A stretch of 64,000 nt of DNA from Rufibacter radiotolerans (GTDB lineage: Bacteria; Bacteroidota; Bacteroidia; Cytophagales; Hymenobacteraceae), in assembly GCF_001078055.1 (NCBI RefSeq), contig NZ_CP010777.1, forward strand, positions 1,076,408 through 1,140,407. The letters run 5' to 3'. The translations under genes and the position numbers were made by a program. Below, piece after piece: positions 16,840 to 24,921 of the stretch. How positions within the stretch are numbered: the stretch's first letter is position 1; the number at the start of each line of letters is the position of its first letter. Under the pieces are notes generated by a model. The model made no database searches, was not told the origin of the DNA, and was given only the letters and a program-made list of their open reading frames with translations.

Positions 16840-17493
16840 ATGAAAATAAGTCAAGTCATTCTCTTAGTTCTGGTCACATGGTGGGGTTCTTCGTGTTCTT
16901 CGGTTAGGCCTATTACCTGGCCCTTGGAATCTGTGGCCAGCGTGGGCGGGCACACGGTTACCATCTCAGGCAACCCGCAAGTAGTGAAGCAACCAACACC
17001 GGCCATTGCCTTTGACGGGATAGACGACGGATTGCTGGTGCATGCCAACCCCATTGTGGGGGCCGAGGAGTTTACCATAGAGGTGGAGTTCAAACCCAGG
17101 GCCGCCTGGCCCGCCAACGTGGAGCAGCGGTTTCTGCACATAGAAGATCTGGCGCTGGGCCAACGGCGGCTACTCTTGGAGCTTCGGCTGAACAACCGCG
17201 GGCAATGGTACGCCGATTTTTTTATGCGTACCGAGAAAGCGGCCCTTACCTTGATTGACTCCACCCAAGCGCACCCGGTGGGGGAGTGGGCCACCATGAC
17301 CATGGTCTACAAAGACAAAAAGCTACAAGGCTACGTGAACGGCCGCCTGGAACTGTCCGGTGACATAGAATACCTACCCATTCCCGCCTCCGCTAATACG
17401 TCCATCGGTACCCGCATGGACCAACGGTCGTGGTTCAACGGGGAAATCAGAAGCGTGAAAGCCTGGCCCAAAGCAATCCTGCCCAAGCAGTAA
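16840..17493 (+). CDS. LamG/concanavalin A-like lipoprotein
   Basis: A 217-residue lipoprotein: signal MKISQVILLVLVTWWGSSC with the lipidated Cys near residue 19, followed by one jelly-roll domain typical of LamG folds (IAFDGIDDGLLVHANP, FTIEVEFKPR, WATMTMVYKDKKLQGYVNGRLELSG, SIGTRMDQRSWFNGEIRSVKAW). Such domains bind glycans or act as accessory modules, and some stand-alone members are lyases. No catalytic residues can be named. It closes the pectin cluster and converges on fructose-1,6-bisphosphatase, with a palindromic repeat between the two stop codons. It may be a surface pectin-binding protein, which is inference. Confidence 0.75.
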   Translation: MKISQVILLVLVTWWGSSCSSVRPITWPLESVASVGGHTVTISGNPQVVKQPTPAIAFDGIDDGLLVHANPIVGAEEFTIEVEFKPRAAWPANVEQRFLHIEDLALGQRRLLLELRLNNRGQWYADFFMRTEKAALTLIDSTQAHPVGEWATMTMVYKDKKLQGYVNGRLELSGDIEYLPIPASANTSIGTRMDQRSWFNGEIRSVKAWPKAILPKQ

Positions 17494-17521
17494 TTCTGGG
17501 CCTAAAAGGTTGGTAAAAGTA

Positions 17522-17571
17522 AAACCCTGTTTCGGGGCTGTTTCTGAGAAAATAGCCCCGAAACAGGGTTT
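17522..17571. repeat. Intergenic GTTTT palindrome, copy 8 (convergent genes)
   Basis: Lies between the stops of the LamG gene and fbp. Flanks AAACCCTG and CAGGGTTT pair, and the inner core is the variant GTTTCGGGGCTGTTT. Could terminate both strands. Confidence 0.88.
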
Positions 17572-17592
17572 GATATGTAAAGCCCCTTAGGG

Positions 17593-18582
17593 TTACAGGG
17601 TCATGTACTTGCGCACTTTCTCAATCATCTCTGTAGAGCCAATCACCAGTGGGCAACGCTCATGCAGGGCGCTGGGTTGTTTGTCTAGAATACGTTCCAC
17701 GCCATCGGTGGCCTGGCCGCCCGCCTGTTCGGCAATGAAAGCCAGGGGGTTGCACTCATACAGCAGGCGCAATTTACCGGCTGTGTTTTTAGAGGAGCCC
17801 GGATAAAAGTAAATGCCGCCCTTCAAGAGGTTTCGATGGAAGTCTGCCACCAGAGACCCAATGTAGCGCGAGGAGTATTTCTGCTCTTTACAGAAGGCAA
17901 TGTAGTTCTGGATACCCAGCGGGAAGTGGCCCATGTTGGCCTCGTTGCAGCTGTACTGCTTGCCATTCTTAGGGATTTTGATGTCTGGGTGTGAGAGGAA
18001 AAACTCGCCCAGCGAAGGCTCATAGGTAAAACCGTTCACGCCGCGGCCCGTGGTGTACACCAGCATGGTGGAGGCGCCATAGAGAATATAGCCTGCCGCG
18101 GCCTGCTGCGTACCTTTCTGCAGACAGTCTTCCAAGGTGCCGTCCTGGCCACCCTCAGATAACCGCCGGTAAATCCCGAAGATGGTACCGATGGGGATGT
18201 TCACGTCAATGTTAGAGGAACCGTCCAGCGGGTCCATGGCCACAATGTATTTGGCGTTCTGGTTGCCGGTATGGATGATGTCCTCGTCTTCCTCAGAGAC
18301 AATGGCGCAAACCTCGCCACCGTTGCGCAAAGCCCTGATGAACCGGATGTTGGCAATCACGTCCAGCTTCTGCTGCTCTTCGCCCTGCACGTTGGTTTTG
18401 CCAAACTTGCCGCTGGTGTCCTGGTCTACGCGGCTAATCTCGCGGCTCACAATCTTGGCCGCCAGGGCCATGTCGCGCAGCAACTGAGACAACTCGCCGG
18501 TGGCATACGGAAAGTCTTCCTGCTTTCTCATGATAAACCGGTCCAGGGTGGTGCCTACGGGCAGCGCTAATGCATCATTCAT
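17593..18582 (-). CDS. fbp: Fructose-1,6-bisphosphatase class I
   Basis: This 329-residue enzyme hydrolyses fructose-1,6-bisphosphate to fructose-6-phosphate, the committed step of gluconeogenesis. The metal-site signature [15 protein letters not shown] and the sugar-binding stretch [23 protein letters not shown] are clear, as is [11 protein letters not shown] near the C terminus. Growth on galacturonate yields pyruvate and triose phosphate, so gluconeogenesis becomes essential; the gene's place 178 nt downstream of altronate dehydratase on the same strand is consistent with shared need, though a hairpin lies between them. Start at 18582 gives a normal N terminus. Confidence 0.97.
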   Translation of the reverse strand: MNDALALPVGTTLDRFIMRKQEDFPYATGELSQLLRDMALAAKIVSREISRVDQDTSGKFGKTNVQGEEQQKLDVIANIRFIRALRNGGEVCAIVSEEDEDIIHTGNQNAKYIVAMDPLDGSSNIDVNIPIGTIFGIYRRLSEGGQDGTLEDCLQKGTQQAAAGYILYGASTMLVYTTGRGVNGFTYEPSLGEFFLSHPDIKIPKNGKQYSCNEANMGHFPLGIQNYIAFCKEQKYSSRYIGSLVADFHRNLLKGGIYFYPGSSKNTAGKLRLLYECNPLAFIAEQAGGQATDGVERILDKQPSALHERCPLVIGSTEMIEKVRKYMTL

Positions 18583-18647
18583 ACGGTAACTTATTTGGGG
18601 ATAATCTGTTAGCTGAACTTTTGATATTACAAGGGGAAGAAATACAA

Positions 18648-18706
18648 AGGTCCTGTCTCTCTATGCCCCGGCTGGAAACCTGAAGCGTTTTGAGGGACAG
18701 GACCTT
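18648..18706 (-). terminator. Long hairpin between altronate dehydratase and fbp
   Basis: AAGGTCCTGTCTCTC (18648-18662) pairs with GAGGGACAGGACCTT (18692-18706) with one mismatch, loop 29 nt. On the minus strand it follows the altronate dehydratase stop by 53 nt and precedes fbp, so it may be a terminator or a leader structure for fbp. Confidence 0.55.
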
Positions 18707-18759
18707 AATGAATCTTCGTTCTTACTTACCCAAAGGCAAGCAGATTCTTCAAGGATACC

Positions 18760-20406
18760 TTACAAAGATACACCCCGTTTCCACGGAATGAAATCATCCT
18801 GCTGAAGGAATTTCTCTTTGGTCTGGATGTTGCCGCTGGCCACCTCAATAATGAAGTCCAATACGTCTTCGCCCATTTCCTCAATGGTCTTCTCCCCTGA
18901 AATGACTGCGCCGGTATCAATGTCAATGATGTCTGGCATGCGCTCGGCCAACTTGGTGTTGGAAGAGATCTTGATCACCGGAGCAATGGGGTTACCGGTG
19001 GGGGTGCCCAGACCGGTGGTGAACAAGACAATGTTAGTGCCGGAGCCAACCAGCGCCGTGGTGCATTCCACGTCATTGCCGGGAGTGCACAGCAGGTTAA
19101 GGCCGGGCTTGGTCACGTATTCAGGGTAATCCAGTACGTCCACGATAGGGGAGTTACCGCCTTTTTTGGCCGCACCGGCAGATTTAATGGCATCAGTGAT
19201 CAAGCCGTCACGGATGTTGCCCGGGCTGGGGTTCATGTCAAAACCGGAACCTACGGCCTCGGCGGACTTGGCGTAGGCACGCATTAAAGACACAAAGCGG
19301 TCGGCAGACTCTTCGCGCTCGCAGCGGTTGATCAGTTCCTGCTCCACGCCGCACAACTCAGGGAACTCAGAAAGGACGGTTTTGCCGCCCAGGGCCACCA
19401 GAATATCTGAGGTAAGGCCAATGGCCGGGTTTGCAGAGATACCAGAGAACCCGTCTGAGCCGCCGCACTCCAGACCAATGGAAAGCTTGCTCAAAGGCGC
19501 TGGTTTTCTGGTCAGTTTGTCGGCCTCTATCAGACCCAGGAAGGTCTGGCGGATGGCTTTGGACATCAGTTCCTCTTCGGTGCCTTCTTTCTGCTGCTCC
19601 AATACAATAAGTGGCTTGTTGAAATTAGGGTTCAGGGCTTTGATCTTGCTTTCCAGAATACCCACCTGCGCGTTCTGGCAACCCAGGCTCAACACGGTGG
19701 CACCGGCCACGTTGGGGTGGTGGATATAACCCGCCAAGAGGGCGCACAGCATGTCAGAATCCTGACGGATTCCGCCGCAACCGCCGTCATGGGTCAGGAA
19801 CTTGATGCCGTCTACGTTTTCAAACACGCGGCGCTGCACTGGGGCCAAGGTCTTCTGCAGGGTAAGCGTGCCAATGGCCTCGGTGTTGCCCGACTGGTAC
19901 AGGTCTACCATCTGCTGTACGTAGGACTTGTACACGTCGCGCTGGCCAAAGCCCAGTTCGTCTAAGAAGGCCTGCTTGATAATGTCCACGTTGCGGTTCT
20001 CGCAGAACACCAACGGAATCACCAGCCAGTAATTAGAGGTTCCTACCTGGCCGTCTTCGCGGTGGAAGCCATTGAAGGTTCTGTTCACCCATTTAGACAC
20101 GTCTGGGGCCGTCCAGCCAATGGTTTTGGTTTTGCCAGTAAAGCCGTTCACCTGGTGTTTCACGTTAGCCGTGCTCAGGACGCCGCCCGCCGGAATGTCA
20201 TACACTGCCTTGCCCACCAGGGAGCCGTACATCAAAATCTCATCTCCGGCGGCCAAAGGCTGCTGGGCAAACTTATGCTTGGCCTGGATATCATCAACCA
20301 ACACAATGGCTGCACCGTTATACTCTACGGTCTCGCCCTTTTTCAAATCCGTGAGTGCTACCAGCACATTATCGTTCGGATGGATCTTTAGGAATCTGTG
20401 TAACAT
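18760..20406 (-). CDS. uxaA: Altronate dehydratase (UxaA family)
   Basis: A 548-residue UxaA-family dehydratase. It converts D-altronate to 2-keto-3-deoxygluconate in the isomerase branch of D-galacturonate catabolism. An N-terminal SAF domain (residues 1-90, DNVLVALTDLKKGETV...AGDEILMYGS) precedes the catalytic part with VFCENRNV, FLTHDGGCGG, LSLGCQNAQ and GLECGGSDGFSG. Both halves that are separate in some species are fused here, the usual arrangement. The gene stands alone on the minus strand opposite the pectin locus. A palindromic LacI-type operator lies 21-38 nt upstream of the ATG, a position that suits repression. A galactarate-type dehydratase is the main alternative but context favours altronate. 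Confidence 0.9.
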   Translation of the reverse strand: MLHRFLKIHPNDNVLVALTDLKKGETVEYNGAAIVLVDDIQAKHKFAQQPLAAGDEILMYGSLVGKAVYDIPAGGVLSTANVKHQVNGFTGKTKTIGWTAPDVSKWVNRTFNGFHREDGQVGTSNYWLVIPLVFCENRNVDIIKQAFLDELGFGQRDVYKSYVQQMVDLYQSGNTEAIGTLTLQKTLAPVQRRVFENVDGIKFLTHDGGCGGIRQDSDMLCALLAGYIHHPNVAGATVLSLGCQNAQVGILESKIKALNPNFNKPLIVLEQQKEGTEEELMSKAIRQTFLGLIEADKLTRKPAPLSKLSIGLECGGSDGFSGISANPAIGLTSDILVALGGKTVLSEFPELCGVEQELINRCEREESADRFVSLMRAYAKSAEAVGSGFDMNPSPGNIRDGLITDAIKSAGAAKKGGNSPIVDVLDYPEYVTKPGLNLLCTPGNDVECTTALVGSGTNIVLFTTGLGTPTGNPIAPVIKISSNTKLAERMPDIIDIDTGAVISGEKTIEEMGEDVLDFIIEVASGNIQTKEKFLQQDDFIPWKRGVSL

Positions 20407-20426
20407 ATCTATAAAATAGGCAGAAT

Positions 20427-20444
20427 GTGCAATCGATTGCGCAA
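20427..20444. promoter_or_regulatory. LacI-type operator upstream of uxaA
   Basis: TGTGCAATCGATTGCGCA is palindromic apart from one base pair, with a perfect GCAATCGATTGC core at 20429-20440. CG-centred palindromes of this kind are typical LacI-family sites. The ATCGATTGCGC half recurs at 10863-10873. Confidence 0.7.
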
Positions 20445-20670
20445 GATATTAATAAATGTAAGAAATTGGAAAAATTACCAACATTTCTTTTTTAGAATGC
20501 GAGAAATTGAAGGGAGTTCCGTTTGGGGCCGTGCACTTTTCCATATTCGGAAAATCTGGAAACGAGATAATGGTGCGAGAGCCAATGGTTTCGCTGCCGG
20601 ATGACAGGAGTGGAGCATAACGCAGGAGGAGGACACTCACTCCTTTTCTAGATGTTAAGTCACACGGAAA

Positions 20671-20716
20671 TTCCTGTTTTGGGGCTGTTTTTAAGAAAAC
20701 GACCTCAAAACAGGAA
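20671..20716. repeat. Intergenic GTTTT palindrome, copy 9
   Basis: 38 nt downstream of the minus-strand oxidoreductase stop; flanks TTCCTG and CAGGAA pair. Confidence 0.85.
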
Positions 20717-20753
20717 TGCAAGGAAAAGCCCTTTTGCAGCAACGAGCGCCGCT

Positions 20754-21743
20754 TTACCAGCCCACTATCTGGTCCATGACCCAAGCGGTGCGGGCAGCAG
20801 ATACGCCGGTGCTGGGGCAGGTACCGGTGCCGGTCAGTTCTTCCACTATGGTCTGGATAAAGGGTTGCTGCACGTGGGCCGGCGGCGGAAGCCAGAACTC
20901 CTCCACGCCCTGGCTGGTCTCCAGTTTAACAGGTTCTGGCGCGAAGGCCGGGAACGTGATTCGTCCCTTGCTGCCTATGATCTCCATTTTGTCTTTAAAC
21001 TGCGCGGGGTCCACGGTAAAACACCAAACCCCGGTGCCCAGGGCGCCACTCTTGAAGGTGAACTGGGCGGTCACCAGGTCCTCAGCAGGGTAGAGGCCCG
21101 CCTGGTTGGCGGTTTGGCCAGAGGCCGAGGCAATGGGGCCCAGCAGAAAGTCAAGGTAATCCAGCTGGTGGGAAGCCAGGTCAAAAAAGAGTCCGCCCCC
21201 GGCTATTTCGGGCTGCACGCGCCAGGGAAGGTTGTCTGGGGTAAGGTCTTTCTGGGCCGGGTGAAAAAGCTTAATGTTCACGCACCTTATGTCACCAATG
21301 GCCCCGCTGTCTACCAGTTCCTTCACCTTTAGAAAGGAGGGAAGGCAGCGGCGGTAATAGGCCACAAACAGCGGCACCCCGGCTTCGGCGCAGGCGGTTA
21401 CCATTTCCTGGCACTGCGTGTGGTTCAGGGCCATGGGTTTTTCTACATACACCGGTTTTCCGGCCGCGGCCACCTGCAGCGTGTACTCCAGGTGCGAGCC
21501 TGGCGGCGTGGCAATGTAGACGGCGTCTACCTCTGGGTCGTTTATCAAGTCTTGTGCCTGGTCATACCAGTTGGGCACCCCGTGCCGACGGGCGTAATCC
21601 TGGGCTTTGGCGCCATCGCGGCGCATAACGGCCACCAATCTTGAGTGAGGTACTTTCTGAAACGCGGGGCCGCTTTTTACTTCGGTGACGTCACCGCAGC
21701 CAATGATTCCCCAGTTAAGGGTGGTGTGTGCTGTATTTGTCAT
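20754..21743 (-). CDS. Gfo/Idh/MocA-family oxidoreductase
   Basis: A 329-residue NAD(P)-dependent sugar or inositol dehydrogenase-type protein. Start at MTNTAHTTLN (21743) is preferred over 21773. The Rossmann motif is NWGIIGCGDVTEVKSGPAF, followed by VYIATPPGSH and the family signature VYVEKPMAL (Lys of EKP). The C-terminal alpha/beta domain (GGGLFFDLASHQLDYLDFLLG) includes the His expected in catalysis. Substrate is unknown. The HD-hydrolase gene upstream on the same strand is separated by about 125 nt and a palindrome, so co-transcription is uncertain. Confidence 0.9.
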   Translation of the reverse strand: MTNTAHTTLNWGIIGCGDVTEVKSGPAFQKVPHSRLVAVMRRDGAKAQDYARRHGVPNWYDQAQDLINDPEVDAVYIATPPGSHLEYTLQVAAAGKPVYVEKPMALNHTQCQEMVTACAEAGVPLFVAYYRRCLPSFLKVKELVDSGAIGDIRCVNIKLFHPAQKDLTPDNLPWRVQPEIAGGGLFFDLASHQLDYLDFLLGPIASASGQTANQAGLYPAEDLVTAQFTFKSGALGTGVWCFTVDPAQFKDKMEIIGSKGRITFPAFAPEPVKLETSQGVEEFWLPPPAHVQQPFIQTIVEELTGTGTCPSTGVSAARTAWVMDQIVGW

Positions 21744-21825
21744 AGATGGTTGGTGGCAATTTGCCCCGGGCAAGGAGGAAGATTAGCCGCTCTTTTAGTA
21801 GATCAGCCGCAATGTAGTAAATCTC

Positions 21826-21861
21826 GTTTCAGGCCTGTTTTCTGGAAAACAGGCCTGAAAC
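21826..21861. repeat. Intergenic GTTTT palindrome, copy 10
   Basis: Perfect arms GTTTCAGGCCTGTTTT and AAAACAGGCCTGAAAC around CTGG, 6 nt after the minus-strand HD-hydrolase stop. Confidence 0.88.
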
Positions 21862-21867
21862 AGAAAG

Positions 21868-22500
21868 TCATTCCTGGTCCAACAACTGAATCTCTTTTTT
21901 CATGTTTTCCCGGGCAGTTTCTTCTAACCTGTCTTTGAAGTCTGGGGTTCTGTAAATGCTGTCCAGGTCCAGGAAATGCTGCAGTACTTTCTTGCGGCCG
22001 TTGCGGTAGAGATAGTCTGAAAAGAGGTGGTATTCCTTCCTGATCTGGTGGGTGTACACGAGGTACTCGGGCCAGGGAGCACCCAGGATAGACAGGTCGA
22101 AATCAAGGAGCAGGTTCACGTCTGGGTTTGGGGAAGACTGGTACGTTTTGGTGGCCAGAATCATGTCTGTGACTACGGCTATTTCCGGCGCGGGAACCCT
22201 TAAGGTAGACAGCCGGTCCTGGGCCAGTTGGGCGCTTTTCTCCTCGTTGTCTGTTCTGGTGGTCACGTAAACCGCATCATGGTAAAAGACGGCCAGCTTC
22301 AGCACCGTGGGCTGGGTGATCTGGGGCAGGTACTGGTCAGAAAGGTGCAGCAAGGCGGCCACGTGGTGCAGGGTATGGTAATGCCGCTCGGGGTCTGTGT
22401 ACGCCTTTTTCAGTTCCTCCCACAGGTAGTTGGCCACGTGTGGGTCTGAGGCATAGGAGGCGGTTATTGCTTGCCAGGTTTCTTGCAGAAAGGTATCCAT
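21868..22500 (-). CDS. Predicted metal-dependent HD-superfamily phosphohydrolase
   Basis: A 210-residue HD-domain protein of the type widely annotated as predicted metal-dependent HD phosphohydrolase. Metal ligands are visible as H in RHYHTLHHVAALL, HD in KLAVFYHDAVY, and a later Asp in LLLDFDLSILG. The family's physiological substrate is unknown. It lies 20 nt downstream of the anti-sigma-like gene on the same strand, so it may be the third gene of that operon. Confidence 0.85.
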   Translation of the reverse strand: MDTFLQETWQAITASYASDPHVANYLWEELKKAYTDPERHYHTLHHVAALLHLSDQYLPQITQPTVLKLAVFYHDAVYVTTRTDNEEKSAQLAQDRLSTLRVPAPEIAVVTDMILATKTYQSSPNPDVNLLLDFDLSILGAPWPEYLVYTHQIRKEYHLFSDYLYRNGRKKVLQHFLDLDSIYRTPDFKDRLEETARENMKKEIQLLDQE

Positions 22501-22519
22501 AAATAGCAGGTAGCGGGCT

Positions 22520-23146
22520 TTATTCTTTCTTGTCCAGAATGATGTTTACGGATTTATTGCCTGGGGTAACGGTGATTTTTTTCGGCTGGAAGCCGGGACT
22601 GGTGATGACCAAAGTAGCCCCTTCTGCTGGGAGATCCAGCGTGAACTGCCCACCGGGCCCGGTAGTAACCCTAGAAGAACTTTCTTCTACCTGCACGGTG
22701 GCGCCCTCCAGTTTCTGCCCAGCCGCATCTGTTACCACGCCGGTCAACTGGGAGGAGTTGGCAGCAGGCTGGGTGTTCTGGGTGAAATGACCGCTGGGCT
22801 GCGCGAAATAGTGGTGATAAATCACCTCGGCTATAGCAAAGGCCAGCACCAGCAGCACGGCGGCGGTCTGCCAGATGGGCCACTGGAAAACTTTTCTCTT
22901 GCGCTTCTTCTGGGCCAGCAGGTGCTTGAGGCGGCCATGCGTCTCGCGCACCGCTAGCCGCACGCGGGCGGGGCGGGCAATGGCCATACCCTCCACCATG
23001 TCTGAGCACAGCTCACAGGACAGCAGGTGCCGTTCCACCTGGTGGCGCAGGTCAGGGGGCAGGGCTCCGGCCTGGTATTGCCGCAGCATTTCCATGGGCG
23101 GATGTTCCTCCGGACCCCACTCAGCGGGGAGGTTATTCCTGCTCAT
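22520..23146 (-). CDS. Membrane anti-sigma-like protein with carboxypeptidase-regulatory-like domain
   Basis: A 208-residue single-pass protein. The cytoplasmic N terminus has the zinc anti-sigma signature H-x3-C-x2-C (HLLSCELC, about residues 44-51). A basic stretch (LLAQKKRKRK) precedes one membrane segment (WQTAAVLLVLAFAIAEVIY). The periplasmic part is a compact carboxypeptidase-regulatory-like beta domain (LTGVVTDAAGQKLEGATVQVEE, GQFTLDLPAEGATLVI, PGFQPKKITV). Its start overlaps the end of the sigma factor gene by 14 nt, so the two are a sigma/anti-sigma pair by context. The sensory beta domain, which resembles the N-terminal plug-linked module of TonB receptors, is unusual and may perceive a cell-envelope signal. 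Confidence 0.8.
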   Translation of the reverse strand: MSRNNLPAEWGPEEHPPMEMLRQYQAGALPPDLRHQVERHLLSCELCSDMVEGMAIARPARVRLAVRETHGRLKHLLAQKKRKRKVFQWPIWQTAAVLLVLAFAIAEVIYHHYFAQPSGHFTQNTQPAANSSQLTGVVTDAAGQKLEGATVQVEESSSRVTTGPGGQFTLDLPAEGATLVITSPGFQPKKITVTPGNKSVNIILDKKE

Positions 23147-23720
23147 AGTTCTTATTCATGTAAATTTTGAGGTTTCTTTTCCCGTTCTGAATATGGCTTT
23201 TCACCTTGGAGACATCCAGGCCGGTTAAGGCCGCTATTTCTTTGTAGCTCTTTTTCTCCAGGTAGAAAAGCTCCACGCAGGAGCGCTGCTCGGGGCTCAG
23301 TTGCTCCAGGCTTTTGGAAAGCATCTGTAACTCCAGTTCATGGTCAGTCTCCTCTGCGGGATAGTGCGCTCCGGCTTTCTCCACCAAGGGGATCAGCGCC
23401 TCATCCAGGGAATCGGTTTCATGCTGTTTCCGGGACCTGATCTGCAGCAGGCAATGGTTTTTGGCCATGACGTGGAGCCAGCTTTTGAAATTGGTGACCT
23501 CGTGCTTTTTAAGGGCCGTGATGAGGTTCTCAAAGATCTGCATGGTAGCGTCTTTGCTCTCTTCCTCGCCCTTCAGGTACTTAATGCACACCAGGTACAC
23601 CATCTCTGTGTAGCGCTCAAACAACTGACCCACCAGGGCCAAATCTCCTGTCTCCTTGTACTGCTGGATCAGTTCAAGGTCATTGGGCGGCTTTGAGCGG
23701 GAGAAGAGTTTTAAAAACAT
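23133..23720 (-). CDS. ECF-type RNA polymerase sigma factor
   Basis: This 195-residue sigma-70-family protein starts best at MFLKLFSRSK (23720); the 33 residues before it in frame are hydrophobic and atypical. Region 2 is LFERYTEMVYLVCIKYLKGEEESKDATMQIFENLI (with the region 2.3-2.4 helix), and region 4 is LSPEQRSCVELFYLEKKSYKEIAALTGLDVSKVKSHIQNGKRNLK, a clear helix-turn-helix. It overlaps the downstream anti-sigma gene by 14 nt, indicating translational coupling. Target promoters are unknown. Confidence 0.9.
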   Translation of the reverse strand: MFLKLFSRSKPPNDLELIQQYKETGDLALVGQLFERYTEMVYLVCIKYLKGEEESKDATMQIFENLITALKKHEVTNFKSWLHVMAKNHCLLQIRSRKQHETDSLDEALIPLVEKAGAHYPAEETDHELELQMLSKSLEQLSPEQRSCVELFYLEKKSYKEIAALTGLDVSKVKSHIQNGKRNLKIYMNKNYEQE

Positions 23721-23940
23721 ACCAGAGCAGTAAAACGCTTTTATAAATAAAAGGAAATGGAAGCGAAAAGCAATTGGTCTTTTGATAAAAACCCCCTTGG
23801 CCTGCCTGGTCTCTTCCAAGAGCCCGGCCCGACAAGAAGGGTAATTTTCAACAAGATGCTTTTACCGGCAGAATTGCACAGACCAGGGTATGCTTTATTT
23901 TTCTGAAGAGAAACTATACCCTATCCTGAAAAAAGAAAAG

Positions 23941-23986
23941 CCCGTGTTTTGGGCCCGTTTTCAGAAAAACAGGCCCAAAACACGGG
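23941..23986. repeat. Intergenic GTTTT palindrome, copy 11
   Basis: 20 nt after the minus-strand stress protein stop; flanks CCCGTG and CACGGG pair. Confidence 0.88.
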
Positions 23987-24006
23987 ATCAAAGAAAGTTA
24001 GCTTTT

Positions 24007-24900
24007 TTATAAAACGGAGGTCACCTTTTGCTCCAGGGCCAGGTCTTCATGGGCTACGCCCTGCAGCAGGTCCAGTTTCTTGCCGTTCTCTGGTAAAACC
24101 AGCATGGGCAGATGCAGGCTTTGGAGGAGTTTAACGGTCACGCTGTCTAGGAAGATCCTTTCCCAGAAATCGCGGTGCAACATGGTAAACGCCAGCAGTT
24201 GCGTGGGGTGGGTCATCACGTAAGCGGTAATGCCGGCGGCCACGTCTTCCTCCTCAATGGTATCAAACCTGAATTCCTCCTCCGGGAACTGGAGCCGCAG
24301 GTTGGCTTTTATCTCTGCGTCATCCAACAGGTCCAGTTGGTCCTCGCTGTTCACGTGCAGGATGGTGAGGAGGGCCTTGAACACGTTCTTGAGCTGCAGC
24401 AACTGGTTCATTGCCGATACTTCATCGTGCTCCATGGAAGAGGAATAGACAATGTGTTTCACCGGCTCCAACGACGCCTGCTCCGGCACGGCTATGACGG
24501 GGCAAAGCCCGCGTTTGGCCAGAGACTCAGTGTTGGTGCCCAGGAATTTCTCCATCTGGTTGTGCGCCCCCTGGGTACCCATGATCACCAGTGACACATT
24601 GTTCTGCTCTATCAATTGGCCCAGCCGATGGATGATGTCGCCTTCCTTCAGAATGAAATCAAGGGGCACCGATACAAAAGCATCTGAAGTCACTTCTTCC
24701 AGGAACACCTGCATGCGCTGCACGGCCTGTTTGCGTACCTCTTCCTCATGGTCGGTAGGGGCTCCCAGCAAGGCCTTGGGCCTGGCATACACGTGGGTGA
24801 CCAGAATGCGGGCGTTGGTCTTTAGTGCCAGATCCAGGGCGAAGAGCAGGGCCTTTTTGGCGTGTGCTGAAAAGTCTGTAGGAACTAAGAAAATTTTCAT
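24007..24900 (-). CDS. Universal stress protein, tandem UspA domains
   Basis: A 297-residue cytoplasmic protein with two UspA folds. Domain 1 (1-145) opens MKIFLVPTDFSAHAKKALLFALDLA and has a standard ATP-binding loop G-x2-G-x9-G-T (MGTQGAHNQMEKFLGTN). Domain 2 (about 150-297) is divergent and lacks that loop. Such proteins respond to stress, stasis or low oxygen in many bacteria. It lies 21 nt downstream of another Usp gene on the same strand, so the two form an operon. The palindrome just downstream may end the transcript. Confidence 0.92.
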   Translation of the reverse strand: MKIFLVPTDFSAHAKKALLFALDLALKTNARILVTHVYARPKALLGAPTDHEEEVRKQAVQRMQVFLEEVTSDAFVSVPLDFILKEGDIIHRLGQLIEQNNVSLVIMGTQGAHNQMEKFLGTNTESLAKRGLCPVIAVPEQASLEPVKHIVYSSSMEHDEVSAMNQLLQLKNVFKALLTILHVNSEDQLDLLDDAEIKANLRLQFPEEEFRFDTIEEEDVAAGITAYVMTHPTQLLAFTMLHRDFWERIFLDSVTVKLLQSLHLPMLVLPENGKKLDLLQGVAHEDLALEQKVTSVL

Positions 24901-24921
24901 ATCCGGGGTCTAAAGGGGTGG

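Larger units (their letters stand above)
20407..20753. other. Intergenic region upstream of uxaA
   Basis: About 350 nt without a gene. It holds the LacI-type operator near the uxaA start, an AT-rich promoter-like stretch (minus-strand TACATTTA at 20453-20460), and palindrome copy 9 near the oxidoreductase stop. Nothing else was recognised. Confidence 0.6.
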
